Shown here: piece after piece, positions 40,031 to 49,183 of the stretch
How positions within the stretch are numbered: the first letter of the stretch is position 1
Layout: each line of letters starts with the position of its first letter
Source: Salinarimonas sp.
Lineage (GTDB): Bacteria > Pseudomonadota > Alphaproteobacteria > Rhizobiales > Beijerinckiaceae
Length of the DNA stretch: 64,000 nucleotides
Direction: 5' to 3'
NCBI RefSeq assembly: GCF_040111675.1
Contig: NZ_CP157794.1
Span: 2,067,501-2,131,500, forward strand
Notes under the pieces: generated by a model
Seen by the model: the letters and a program-made list of their open reading frames with translations, nothing else
Databases searched by the model: none
What the model was told of the DNA's origin: nothing
Translations under genes and position numbers: made by a program

Positions 40031-41048
40031 CGGGCGTCTCGCCTCCCCGAGGCGAGCTTTCCACGCCGGCTGCGATGACGTCCGCGAGCGAGTGCCCCGA
40101 CGGTGTCACGGGCCCGACGCACTGGCGGTAATACCCGTATTGCCAAAGACCCTTGATAACGCCCTCGACGAGGCCGAAGGTGCGCAGCAGGTACACCACG
40201 TCCTTGTACAGGAGCTTCGTCGGAAAACGATCGAAGCGCGCAGGCTTGTGACCGTGAACGATCTCGTGCAGGACGACGTAGCTGCGTCCATGCCCGATCA
40301 TCAACCGAAGCAGGTATCCGAGTTCCAGCCGTCGCGAGCTGATCACGTGGTCGAGCGCCATCTGGGGGAAGTAGCCGACCTTGTAGCCCAGGCAATGCGC
40401 GATCCGCGAGATGAAGCTGTCCTCGCCGGACATCAAGTTCTTACCCGAACGGCCCATGGCGCCGGCCTGCTGCTGCGCGTCGACATAGGCGCAGTAGGCG
40501 GCGCCGATATCGGGTCGAACGACGATTCCGGCGCCGATCGGCTCGTGCGGGCCCCATTCCAGCCCCTCGCCGACCAGCTCCGCGTCTCCGACGTCTCGCA
40601 CGCCGAGAAAGGGCGCGAAGCGCTTGCGCCGGCGACCGACCGGCCTGTCGAACGCGCCCCGGCAGCGTCCCCCGAAGACGCCCACCTCGGGGTGTGCGCG
40701 CCCGACCTCGACGGCACGGTCCACATAGTCGGCGTCGAGAATGTTGTCGTCGTCCGCGAACACCACGATGTCGCCGCGGGCCGCCTTGAAACCGGCGACA
40801 CGAGCGTAGGTCAGCCCAGGCCTTTCCTCGGTCACGACTCGCAGCGGCCGTCCCGCCATGCGCGACAGCTCGTGAGCGTCGAGCGCCGGCGACGATCTGT
40901 TGTCGACGACGACGATCTCGAAGTCTCGGCTGGAAAGCGACTGCGCGCCGATGGCCGCGAGCACGCTGGCCAGGAGCGCTCGGTCGGGGTTGTGGGTGCA
41001 CACGACCACGGAGGCCGGCAGGGAGCGGGCGTCGTCGGGATGCGTCAT
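40005..41048 (-). CDS. Glycosyltransferase family 2
   Basis: This protein of 347 residues from ATG 41048 (a GTG 9 nt upstream is also in frame) has the GT2 order ASVVVCTHNPDRAL, EIVVVDNRSS, VVFADDDNILDADYV (DxD) and SGEDSFISRIAHCLGYKVGY. The C-terminal third has an amphipathic, Arg/Tyr-rich segment (LLRLMIGHGRSYVVLHEIVH) that may contact the membrane. It is a paralogue of the overlapping downstream gene. The pair most likely act successively on one repeat unit. Confidence 0.9.
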   Translation of the reverse strand: MTHPDDARSLPASVVVCTHNPDRALLASVLAAIGAQSLSSRDFEIVVVDNRSSPALDAHELSRMAGRPLRVVTEERPGLTYARVAGFKAARGDIVVFADDDNILDADYVDRAVEVGRAHPEVGVFGGRCRGAFDRPVGRRRKRFAPFLGVRDVGDAELVGEGLEWGPHEPIGAGIVVRPDIGAAYCAYVDAQQQAGAMGRSGKNLMSGEDSFISRIAHCLGYKVGYFPQMALDHVISSRRLELGYLLRLMIGHGRSYVVLHEIVHGHKPARFDRFPTKLLYKDVVYLLRTFGLVEGVIKGLWQYGYYRQCVGPVTPSGHSLADVIAAGVESSPRGGETPDESGCSRV

Positions 41049-41100
41049 GACGAGCACGATTCGATCTCGGGGAACAGGGCGGTCGCGCCGCCGGGGACGT

Positions 41101-42039
41101 TCATCGCGCCGACCTCTCCTTTATCGCGTCGCTGACCGTGAACCGTCGCGCCGCCCGGCGCGACGCTGCGCCGGCGGCCGCCGCTACGACGCGCGGTAGC
41201 AGCAACGGATCGCGGCGGACGCCTTCGCGCAGGGTGGACAATGCATCGCGAGGCGCGGCGAACGCCAGCCGGGCGGTCTCGACCGCGGCCGCGTCGAGAA
41301 ACGCCCGCCGCCAGCTCCGCGGCAGCGGCCCGCCACCCACCAGGCCGCCGAACAGTGCGAGATGCTCCCGCGCGGTCAGGGCCGCTCGGCCGCGATCGCC
41401 CCCGAGGGTGCACGAGCCCGCATGGCGACGATAGAGATAGAGCGGCCGCTCCAGCAGAACGTGGGAAGGTTGCGCGCGCGCAACCCGAATCAGGAACTCT
41501 CGATCGGCGCTGATGCGCAGCCCGGGATCGAAGCCGCCGAGACGTGCGAGCAAGCCGCGGGCGAAGAAACGCGCATTGATGGCGATCGGCCCGCGCGCCA
41601 GCGCCCTCGGGCTCAGCAGGCGCTCGGCCCGTCCGCCCGTCGGAACGGGCGGGCCGCCGCCGTCGTCGAACACGAAGGCCTGGCCGCTGAGAAGCTCGAC
41701 CACCGGCTCGGCGCGGATCGCGGCGATCACCGCGTCGAGCGCGCCGTTCGCGTAGATATCGTCGCTGTTGAGGAAGCCGACGTAACGTCCTCGCGCGTGC
41801 GCGACGCCGATCTCGAGGGCGTCGTAGATGCCGCTGCCGGACGCCACGAGGACCGTGGCCCGCGATCCCAGCTCCCGCGCGACGTCGGCGGAGCCGTCCG
41901 AGGAGCCGCCGTCGACCACCACGTGCTCGATCAGGTCCGGCTCGCTGGAGCGGGCGCTCGCCAAAGCCTCGCGCAGCATCTCCGCTCGATCGAGGACCGG
42001 CGTGACGATGCTGATGAGAGGCTGTGCTCCAGACGTCAT
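41101..42039 (-). CDS. Glycosyltransferase family 2
   Basis: This 312-residue enzyme is a WcaA-like GT2: PLISIVTPVLDRAEML, HVVVDGGSSDGS, YVGFLNSDDIYANGALD (DxD-type) and RISADREFLIRVA. ATG 42039 has GGAGG upstream; a longer in-frame extension to 42225 lacks support. It starts the leftward run of three GT2 genes and is divergent from the FkbM gene at 42231, with a 191-nt promoter-bearing gap between them. Confidence 0.9.
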   Translation of the reverse strand: MTSGAQPLISIVTPVLDRAEMLREALASARSSEPDLIEHVVVDGGSSDGSADVARELGSRATVLVASGSGIYDALEIGVAHARGRYVGFLNSDDIYANGALDAVIAAIRAEPVVELLSGQAFVFDDGGGPPVPTGGRAERLLSPRALARGPIAINARFFARGLLARLGGFDPGLRISADREFLIRVARAQPSHVLLERPLYLYRRHAGSCTLGGDRGRAALTAREHLALFGGLVGGGPLPRSWRRAFLDAAAVETARLAFAAPRDALSTLREGVRRDPLLLPRVVAAAAGAASRRAARRFTVSDAIKERSAR

Positions 42040-42230
42040 CGGTCCTCCACGGCAAAGGCGGACCGCTGCCGCAATCGGAGCGCGGTTGCGATCTCGTTCC
42101 GTCGAATGCCCACGAGCGCGACGTTTGCCGGGTCGGCTGAACGAAGTCAAGCGCGGCGGCGACCTCCCGATTGCCATCGAGAGGCGGGTGTGTTTGTGTC
42201 CGCCAGCTTCAGCGAAGAGGGTCACCGTCC

Positions 42231-42896
42231 ATGCCGCGCCGCCCGATGCGAGATCTGGAAGAGTTCTGTCGCTATCTCAATGAGCGGAACCTGACGCCCG
42301 AGACGGTCGTCGACGTCGGAGCGGCATACGGGACGCAGGAGATCCTCAACCCGTTCCCGAAGGCCTACCACATCTTGTTCGAGCCGGTGCCGTCTTTCGA
42401 GCCACGGATGAAGCAGATCTTGCGTAAGTACCGAGGCGAGTATTTCACCTGCGCTCTCAGCGACGCGCCCGGCGAGATGCCGATGCGCGTGCCCGCCAAC
42501 GGCGCGGACGGATCGACCTTGGCCACCGCCGGCGGGCCGGGCACCATCACCGTCAAGGTGGAGACGCTCGATCGGCTGCTCGGGCCGCGCGCTCTCCAGG
42601 GTCCGATCTTCCTCAAGACGGATTGCCAGGGCTTCGACATGCACGTGATGCGCGGCGGGCGCGAGTTCCTCAAGCGCGTCGACGTCGCCGTATGCGAGAC
42701 GAACCTGTTCCACCCGGCCGGGCGCCCGGAGCTGCCCGATTTCGGCGACACCGTCGTGCAGATGCGCGAGCTCGGTTTCGCCGTGCTCGACATCGTCAGC
42801 TACCAGGTTCGTCCGTTCGACGACGCGCTCGGCTACGTCGATCTCGTCTTCGCCCGCGAGGATAGTCCCCTGCGGAAGCATCATCGCTGGGCTTGA
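42231..42896 (+). CDS. FkbM-family methyltransferase
   Basis: This 221-residue SAM methyltransferase (TVVDVGAAYGTQEI, HILFEPVP, VKVETLDRLLG, FLKTDCQGFDMHVMRGG) is closely related to the gene at 35497-36213: both begin MRxLxxFxxY and share the TDCQG block and the IVSYxxRxxDDALxYVDLVFAR ending. GAAGAGGG precedes the ATG at 42231. It probably methylates a hydroxyl of a polysaccharide sugar. It is one of the few rightward genes in this part of the cluster. Confidence 0.88.
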   Translation: MPRRPMRDLEEFCRYLNERNLTPETVVDVGAAYGTQEILNPFPKAYHILFEPVPSFEPRMKQILRKYRGEYFTCALSDAPGEMPMRVPANGADGSTLATAGGPGTITVKVETLDRLLGPRALQGPIFLKTDCQGFDMHVMRGGREFLKRVDVAVCETNLFHPAGRPELPDFGDTVVQMRELGFAVLDIVSYQVRPFDDALGYVDLVFAREDSPLRKHHRWA

Positions 42897-43014
42897 GAGA
42901 AAAAAGGAACGTCCACCCGACGATTTCGGACGCTCTATCCGGCAGTCGACTTGCACCGGACTGCGTGGTAAGCGCGGCGGCGTTCCTCCAGTTTGACCGT
43001 CGGTGGAGATGAAA

Positions 43015-44031
43015 ATGGCGTTCGAGGCACTCCGCAGGCGGTTCAGGGTTAGACAAGGATCTACCACGATGGCGATTCCGCAGAGTGTCTTCGACGAGAA
43101 GTGGTACTATTCGGTCGAGCTGGAGCCAGGGCGCTTCACCCGGGGCTTCGATTTCAAGAACATCGCCGCGGCGCGACGCGTGCTGGACGCCCTGCAAGTG
43201 AAGGACGCGTCCATAGTCGACCTGAGCACCATGGAAGGGATGTTCGCCACGCTGCTGTCTCGACGGGGTGCCAAGGTGCTCGCGACCGACACCATCGACA
43301 GCACCGCTCGCGTGAACCTCCTGAAGGAGGCTTACGGCGTCAACTATCGGTACTTCCCGCACGTGCCCCTGGACCAGACCGTCGAGTACCTCTTCAAGAT
43401 CCAGTCGTCTCTCTCTTATTGGCCGATGCGGCCGATGAAGACGTCGATGCAGCCGCCGTTCGGTTTCGATGTGGTACTCGCTTCGGGTGTAATGTATCAC
43501 GTCCTCAGCCCGCTGCACTACATCATGACCTGCCGACGGCTGCTCAAGAACGGTGGATATCTCGTGCTGGAAACGGCCTGTGCCGTGAACGACGAGATCG
43601 AGATGCACCACGATTATCGGCATGACAGCTTCGTGTTCGGCGGCAGTTGCTCCTGGTTCGTGAGCACCGGCGCGATCGATCTGTTTCTCCGGGCCTGCTT
43701 CCTGGAGCCGGTCGGCTTCTGCTACGTGCGTTCGGAGACGAAGTCGGATCTGCAGGTGGTGCGCTTGGGGCTCCTGGCCAAGGCTGTCGAGCAGCGCCCG
43801 TTCGATCCGGATTTCTTCGGTCGGATCGAGAAGGGCGAGATCATCCGCAACTACGATTACAAGCCTCTTTTCGAGTCTGCGCAGATGACGGGAACGGTTT
43901 CGAAGCCGTTGCCGGTCGACGTCGAAGCTCTCGCTCCCCTGGAGGGTCCGTTGAAGGCGGAGCATTTCCGCAGGCACGACCCTGTCGCCTACGATCCGTC
44001 GTATCTGCGCCTCTCCCTCAAGGATCGATGA
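43015..44031 (+). CDS. CmoB-like class I SAM methyltransferase
   Basis: A 338-residue protein. KWYYSVELEPGRFTRGFDF near the N-terminus resembles the DUF1698/CmoB group, whose founding members modify tRNA uridine 34. The SAM-binding region is ASIVDLSTMEGMFATLLSRRGAK with VLATDTID, and VVLASGVMYHVLSPLHYI is the motif IV/post area, CmoB-like. CmoB itself uses carboxy-SAM. Inside a glycan cluster a sugar O-methyltransferase role is more likely than tRNA modification. ATG 43015 is preferred, with GGTGGAG 6 nt upstream; ATG 43009 and GTG 43003 are alternatives. Confidence 0.75.
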   Translation: MAFEALRRRFRVRQGSTTMAIPQSVFDEKWYYSVELEPGRFTRGFDFKNIAAARRVLDALQVKDASIVDLSTMEGMFATLLSRRGAKVLATDTIDSTARVNLLKEAYGVNYRYFPHVPLDQTVEYLFKIQSSLSYWPMRPMKTSMQPPFGFDVVLASGVMYHVLSPLHYIMTCRRLLKNGGYLVLETACAVNDEIEMHHDYRHDSFVFGGSCSWFVSTGAIDLFLRACFLEPVGFCYVRSETKSDLQVVRLGLLAKAVEQRPFDPDFFGRIEKGEIIRNYDYKPLFESAQMTGTVSKPLPVDVEALAPLEGPLKAEHFRRHDPVAYDPSYLRLSLKDR

Positions 44032-44052
44032 GGTCCGTGCGACGCCGACTGG

Positions 44053-45228
44053 TCAGGTGTCGGCCCAGGACGGGGTCCAATACCCCCACGCCCAGCCGGG
44101 CCGGGCAGGGTCGCGCAGGTCCGCGCGACCCGATGCCTCGAGCAAGTCCAGGTCGCGGCTGCGGAAAGCCACGAGCTTGAAGTCGGTGCCGTTCGACTTG
44201 TAGCGGTACTGCGCCTCGTCGTCGGCGTCGGGAACCTCGGGATCCACCGGCACCGAGGCGATGAACCGAGGCGCGATGCCCGGCACCCATTCGCGGCCGA
44301 GGCCGACGCGGATCCGGTCGGTGACCCAGCGGCCCTGGGTGTCCGGGTAGGCGCCCGTCTCCGCACGATAAGCGTCCACCGCGTCACGGATAGCCGTCAG
44401 ATCGGCGTAGCGCCGCTGGTGCATACCATCGCGATCGAGCGCCTCGCGTCGCGGCGGGGGCAAGGCTTCGCCGCTGACGGCGTGCCCCGAGACGCCGAGG
44501 CCGTGGATTGCGATGGCCTCCTCGATCGAGCCGTCGAACACGATCCGGCCCTCGTTGAGGACGATGCCGCGAGTGCAGACCTTGGTCAGCAGCGCGCTGG
44601 AATGAGAGGCCATGAACAGCACGCGCGACTCGGCGACGAGCGACGTCATCCGCGCTTCCGCCTTGCGGCGAAAGGCGGCGTCTCCGGCTGAAAGCCACTC
44701 GTCCATCACGAGGATATCGGGCGTGACCGCCGTCGCGATCGAGAACGCGAGCCGCATCCGCATCCCGGCCGAATAAGTCCGCATCGGGAGGTCGATGTAG
44801 GGGCCGAGCTCGCTGAAGGCGATGATCTCGTCGCGCAGGCGCGGTACGTCACCGCGCGCCGCGCCCAGGAAGAGCCCGCGCACCGCGATGTTCTCCGCTC
44901 CGGTCGCGTCGGGGTCGAAACCCGTGTGGATGTCGAGCATGGAGGAGAGTCGACCTCTCACCCGAACGCTGCCGCTCTGGGGCGGATACACGCCGGCGAT
45001 GACACGCAGGAGCGTGGTCTTTCCTGAGCCGTTGCCGCCCAGGATACCGATCCTATTCCCGTCGTCGGCGACGAGATCGATGTCGCGGAGCGCGTTGACG
45101 CCGACGAGCCCACGTCCGATCGCGCCGATCCGATCGGCGTCGGCGCCGGCGAGAAGACGCTTGCTGGCGCCGACGACGGGATATGCGAGATTGACCCGGC
45201 GTAGTGCTACGCGTGGCATGGGCTTCAT
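44053..45228 (-). CDS. Polysaccharide ABC exporter ATPase (Wzt/KpsT-like) with pseudopilin-like C-terminal domain
   Basis: A 391-residue protein. Residues 1-260 are a KpsT/Wzt-type ATPase: Walker A GGNGSGKTT (64-72), YSAGMRMRLAF signature (152-162), Walker B DILVMDEWLS (171-180) and SHSSALL switch. Residues 267-391 do not resemble the usual Wzt carbohydrate-binding domain. Instead RRYADLTAIRDAVDAYRAETG followed by AYPDTQG, then SVPVDP and YRYKSNGTDFKLVAF, matches the globular part of type II secretion major pseudopilins (GspG), without the membrane helix. It starts 5 nt after the permease stop and powers glycan export with it. Confidence 0.9.
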   Translation of the reverse strand: MKPMPRVALRRVNLAYPVVGASKRLLAGADADRIGAIGRGLVGVNALRDIDLVADDGNRIGILGGNGSGKTTLLRVIAGVYPPQSGSVRVRGRLSSMLDIHTGFDPDATGAENIAVRGLFLGAARGDVPRLRDEIIAFSELGPYIDLPMRTYSAGMRMRLAFSIATAVTPDILVMDEWLSAGDAAFRRKAEARMTSLVAESRVLFMASHSSALLTKVCTRGIVLNEGRIVFDGSIEEAIAIHGLGVSGHAVSGEALPPPRREALDRDGMHQRRYADLTAIRDAVDAYRAETGAYPDTQGRWVTDRIRVGLGREWVPGIAPRFIASVPVDPEVPDADDEAQYRYKSNGTDFKLVAFRSRDLDLLEASGRADLRDPARPGWAWGYWTPSWADT

Positions 45229-45233
45229 TGCGT

Positions 45234-46085
45234 TCAAAGCCAGAACACGATCCGTCGACCGACCGCCCGCAGAACAGCCGCCCCGCCCGCCAGGAGAAGC
45301 ACGGTCGAAGCGCTCACCACCGCGAAGCTCGTCACGAGGTCGTCGTGGCCGAGCAGGGGACCCCGCACGACCTTGACGTAGTGGTAGAGCGGATTGTAGA
45401 CGACGATCCAGCGAGCGTCGCCGAGCCGATCGGCCATCCAGATGATGGGCGTGATCAGGAAGAGGAAAGGCAAGATGGCGGTGACGAACGGGCCCAGGTC
45501 GCGGAAGCGGGCGCCGAGCATTCCTCCGACGAGCGCGAGCCCCGCACCCGAGGCGAGGACGAGCAGCACGCCGGGAAGCGCGAGAAGCGCCTCGGGCCCC
45601 GGCACATGGCCGAACAAGGCGAAGGCGGCCACGACGACCGTGGCGCGGAAGCTGAATTGCACCGCATTGCGGAACACGGCGCGAAGCGCGAACAGCGACA
45701 GCGGCAGTCGCATCTGGGTGAGATACGGGGCGCTGGCCACGAAGGTTCCGGTCGCCTCTCCGATGAACCCGGCGATCAGGGCCCAGGCGACGAGTCCGGA
45801 GGCCAGATAGGGAATGAACACGTCGAGCGGCAGACCGAACACCTTGCCGTAAACCGTGCCGATCCCAGCGACACCGATCGCCTGCGTGATCGCGAACCAC
45901 CCGCGCCCGATCCGCGAATGCCGATTTCTGTTCCTCAAGTCCAGATTGGCGAGGTGCCAGGCGAGATCCGCGCGCGAAAACCCGTCCGCGATGTCCTCTG
46001 CGAATGATCTCCCACTGGGAGCATCGGTCTCGCCGGACGCGGCGTCTTCCTTCGCCCGCGCTGCGTAATCGGCATGCGTGCTCAT
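45234..46085 (-). CDS. Polysaccharide ABC exporter permease (Wzm/KpsM-like)
   Basis: This 283-residue ABC-2 type membrane protein has six predicted helices (for example FALFGHVPGPEALLALPGVL and FVTAILPFLFLITPIIWM) after a cytoplasmic N-terminus. FNPLYHYV-type sequence (YNPLYHYVKVVRGPLLG) is the typical loop of this family. It moves a lipid-linked glycan across the inner membrane with the ATPase encoded next. ATG 46085 is chosen, with GAGGCGAG in front; the frame extends to 46235 without good support. An ABC route means chains are finished in the cytoplasm before export. Confidence 0.92.
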   Translation of the reverse strand: MSTHADYAARAKEDAASGETDAPSGRSFAEDIADGFSRADLAWHLANLDLRNRNRHSRIGRGWFAITQAIGVAGIGTVYGKVFGLPLDVFIPYLASGLVAWALIAGFIGEATGTFVASAPYLTQMRLPLSLFALRAVFRNAVQFSFRATVVVAAFALFGHVPGPEALLALPGVLLVLASGAGLALVGGMLGARFRDLGPFVTAILPFLFLITPIIWMADRLGDARWIVVYNPLYHYVKVVRGPLLGHDDLVTSFAVVSASTVLLLAGGAAVLRAVGRRIVFWL

Positions 46086-46301
46086 TCTGCTCGCCTCGAG
46101 AACGTTCGCGCGGGGTCCCGGCGGACATCTACGAACTCGCCGCACGGCGGCGGGTAAATCACGATACACGAGCCGATGCAAGCGCGACGCCACCGCCGCT
46201 TCCGGCATGATCCCGGGCGCTGCGGCTTGCGACATGTCTCGACTCCTCGGGCTTCGTTCTTCATCGAAGCGCGCGTTCGACGTGTCGAGGGCGAGGCCGG
46301 T

Positions 46302-48287
46302 TCACGCCCGCGCGACCACGAGCCGCGACCTCCCGACCGCATCCGCTGCGATCGGCCCGCCATAGATATCGAAGAGGCGAAATCCCGCCGGCAACTCCGC
46401 CCGGTCGGGCGCGTGCCCGAAAAACGCGCGCGCGACGAGCTTGCCCTCGGCGTCCTCGACATCGTAGCGGCGGCCTTCGGCAGGGCCGCGGGCGACGACA
46501 CGTCCCGACCGCAGCAGCAGCTCGACGTGCCGAAAAGCCGCATAGCTCGGCCGGCAATAGGAGTTGTTGGCGCCGACGATCGCATAGCCGAACGACGAGT
46601 TCTGGCGATAGGCGGACAGCAGTTCCGGACGGTTGTTCATGAAGCGGAACCAGAGACATGCCCCAATGGACGAGCGCGCCGCCGCCTCGAGGGAATAAAG
46701 CGCCAGATACAGCGCCTGATCCTCCAGCGTAAAGGCCGGGTGCCGAAAGCCGATCTCGGTGATGAAGGCTTTGAACTCGGGCCTGTCGCGCCGGACGGGC
46801 GCGAGCAGCGCATCGAGCCGATCGAAATGCTCGAGATAGTCCCAGGGTTGGTAGGTGTAGCCGTGCACAGCCAGGCCGTCGCAATGGCCGGCTCCGCCGG
46901 CCTCCAGGAAGGACTGGAGGAACGCGAACGTCCAGCTGTGCGTGCCGCCGCCGAGCACGACGATTTCCGGAGCGACGCGCTTGAAGACACGCTGGGTGAC
47001 CTCGTGCATGCGCAGCAGCGCGCCGAGGTCGTCGTTCCAGTGCCCGAGCGCGGAGGCCTCGTTCCAGACCTCGTAATGGGTCGCGCCCGCGCGGCGGGCA
47101 CGATCCGCCATCCAGGTCATCAGCGCTTCATAGGCGTCCCAATCCCCGGGGGCGTACCGATGATAGTCGGGGCGATCACCCTGGCGGCTCAGCCATTTGG
47201 GCATCGCGTATGCGGCGACGAAGCGTCCGCGACCGGGGCCGGGATGCGTGACCGGCAGCGGATCGACGCCAGCGGCGAATCGATGGCCGCACGACGGATC
47301 TACGACGACGCTCTGGAGCGCGACCGGAATTCGATCGAAGCTTCCCCCGACGGCCGCGAGGCGATCGTACTCGAACTCGTCGGAAATCCCCAGGATCGTC
47401 GCCGGTCCGTTCGCTGCGCGGGGTAGGACGCGGCATGCCGGCCAGGCCGACGCCGCGAGCAGCATGCCGTCGCGCCGTACTTCGGCCGCCAGCTGATACG
47501 CTCCCGGCCGCGGCAGGGCGAGGGTCGCATAGCACGGATCCGTTCGGAGGGTCACCTGCGCCGCGGCGACGTCCGCGCCCTCCTGCGAGGCGCGCAGCGA
47601 GAGCGTCGCGCCGGCTGCGCCCAGCGCCACGCCCGCGCTGCTCAGGCTGACTCCCAACGAGATCGCCCCCGCTTCCGTCGAGAACGCGGGCAGCTGGCGA
47701 GCCTGGCCGACGCGCTCGAACAGGACCAGGTCCTGGACGGCGAAGCGCGCCCGGTCGGCATGTTTCTCGATCGCGATCTCGTCGACGACGATGTCGATGT
47801 CGTCGTCGGGATGGGACAGAAAGTCGAACGAAACCATGTCGAGCAGATGTGAAAAGAAGTCACCTTCATCCGCCACGTTCTTCGTGTGATCGCTGTCGAA
47901 AACAAAAGATGAAAACGGAAGTACTACACGCTGCGGCTCGTTCGGCCGACGAATATCGAAGAAGTCCTTCATATTGCCGCGTGCGAACCTGAAGAACGTA
48001 CCACGTTCGTTGCGCAGAAACACGGTCGGGAAGCCGAAGTCTCCGCGGACGATGTCCGGAAACATCGCCCGGGATGTCGGCGTGTAGAGCACGAAGCTGA
48101 TGTAGTCCGAGCTGGTGACCTCGAGGCGGCGCTCGAAGGCCGCGCGCGACACCTTCTTTGCCCCGCATTTCAGCACGAAACGGTAGGGCCCGGTCCGCGA
48201 GGGCATGAAGACGCCGGGCAGCCGAACCCGATCCCAGTCGACGATCAGCCGCCCCTCGCCACGTGTTTCTGCGGTCTCCTCCCTCAC
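46302..48287 (-). CDS. Glycoside hydrolase, GH39/cellulase-like, with beta-sandwich N-terminus
   Basis: A 661-residue protein from a GTG at 48287 overlapping the GT2 stop. Residues 1-290 are beta-rich with no clear family. A TIM-barrel hydrolase follows, with HYEVWNEAS (acid/base E410) and AFITEIGFRH (nucleophile E511), as in GH39/GH5-type clan GH-A enzymes. The C-terminal part is a small beta domain. There is no signal peptide, so it appears cytoplasmic or exported by an unusual route. It may trim or proofread the polysaccharide, or transfer glycosyl groups. Its tight coupling to glycosyltransferase genes supports a biosynthetic role. Confidence 0.78.
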   Translation of the reverse strand: MREETAETRGEGRLIVDWDRVRLPGVFMPSRTGPYRFVLKCGAKKVSRAAFERRLEVTSSDYISFVLYTPTSRAMFPDIVRGDFGFPTVFLRNERGTFFRFARGNMKDFFDIRRPNEPQRVVLPFSSFVFDSDHTKNVADEGDFFSHLLDMVSFDFLSHPDDDIDIVVDEIAIEKHADRARFAVQDLVLFERVGQARQLPAFSTEAGAISLGVSLSSAGVALGAAGATLSLRASQEGADVAAAQVTLRTDPCYATLALPRPGAYQLAAEVRRDGMLLAASAWPACRVLPRAANGPATILGISDEFEYDRLAAVGGSFDRIPVALQSVVVDPSCGHRFAAGVDPLPVTHPGPGRGRFVAAYAMPKWLSRQGDRPDYHRYAPGDWDAYEALMTWMADRARRAGATHYEVWNEASALGHWNDDLGALLRMHEVTQRVFKRVAPEIVVLGGGTHSWTFAFLQSFLEAGGAGHCDGLAVHGYTYQPWDYLEHFDRLDALLAPVRRDRPEFKAFITEIGFRHPAFTLEDQALYLALYSLEAAARSSIGACLWFRFMNNRPELLSAYRQNSSFGYAIVGANNSYCRPSYAAFRHVELLLRSGRVVARGPAEGRRYDVEDAEGKLVARAFFGHAPDRAELPAGFRLFDIYGGPIAADAVGRSRLVVARA

Positions 48288-49183
48288 CACGTCAACCCCC
48301 GCTCCTGGCGCGACGCGAAATTCCAGTTGTACGCGTTGATCGATGCCGGATCGTAGCGCTTGTAGAGCCAGCGCAGGACGAAGTAGAAGATCGCCAGCTT
48401 CCACGCCGGCATGGTCTCGCGCGCGCCCGGATCGTAGAAGCCGCGCAGATCGAAGGTCTTGTACAGGAACATGTACACGTCCGCGATCTTGCCCTTGTAG
48501 GGGCCGTAGGTCTTTACGATACGGTACATCTCGTCGACGATCTTGCGGCCGCCGGTCGAGGTCAGGTTCGTGGTGGAGAAGTAGTACACGGAGAGGAGGT
48601 CCGGGATCGCCTTCCAACGGGCTCCGGCCCGGGTGAACCGGCACCAGAGCTCCCAGTCGAAGGCGTAGCGCATCGACCCGTCCACTGCGCCGATCCGTCG
48701 ATGCAGCGCGGCTCGCCAGAAGGTCGAAGGTTGCTCGACCGTGTTGGTGATGAACAGCCGCTCGATGAAGTCCGGGGCCGGTTGAGTGTAGACGACGCTC
48801 TTGCCGTCGAAATCGCGGGTACAGCCGCCGGTGACGACGTCGATCGTCGGGTCGGCCGTGAACTCGCGGGCGACGCGGTGCAGGGCGCCGGGCAGCAGCC
48901 GGTCGTCGGCGCACAGCCAACCGAAGACGTCGCCGTCGGCCTTCGCGAACCCCTTGTTGAGAGCGTCGACCTGTCCAGCGTCCTTCGCGCTGACCCAGAA
49001 GGCCAGGCGGTCGGCGTAGCGTTCGATGATCTCGACGCTGCCGTCCGTGCTGCCGCCGTCCATGACGATGATCTGCAGGTCGGGGTAGGTCTGCTCGAAT
49101 AGCGACAAGAGGGTCGCCTCCAAGGTGGCGGCCGCCTGGAAGCACGGCACCACGATCGAGATGCGAGGTAGCGGCTGCGTCAT
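48284..49183 (-). CDS. Glycosyltransferase family 2
   Basis: This 299-residue GT-A enzyme has RISIVVPCFQAAATLEATLL, IIVMDGGSTDGS, VFGWLCADDRLLPGAL (DxD) and YAFDWELWCRFTRAG. The C-terminal 60 residues are aromatic and basic (FYFVLRWLYKRYDP), possibly membrane-associated. It overlaps both neighbours by four bases (pyruvyltransferase upstream, hydrolase downstream), so the three are translationally coupled. Confidence 0.9.
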   Translation of the reverse strand: MTQPLPRISIVVPCFQAAATLEATLLSLFEQTYPDLQIIVMDGGSTDGSVEIIERYADRLAFWVSAKDAGQVDALNKGFAKADGDVFGWLCADDRLLPGALHRVAREFTADPTIDVVTGGCTRDFDGKSVVYTQPAPDFIERLFITNTVEQPSTFWRAALHRRIGAVDGSMRYAFDWELWCRFTRAGARWKAIPDLLSVYYFSTTNLTSTGGRKIVDEMYRIVKTYGPYKGKIADVYMFLYKTFDLRGFYDPGARETMPAWKLAIFYFVLRWLYKRYDPASINAYNWNFASRQERGLTW

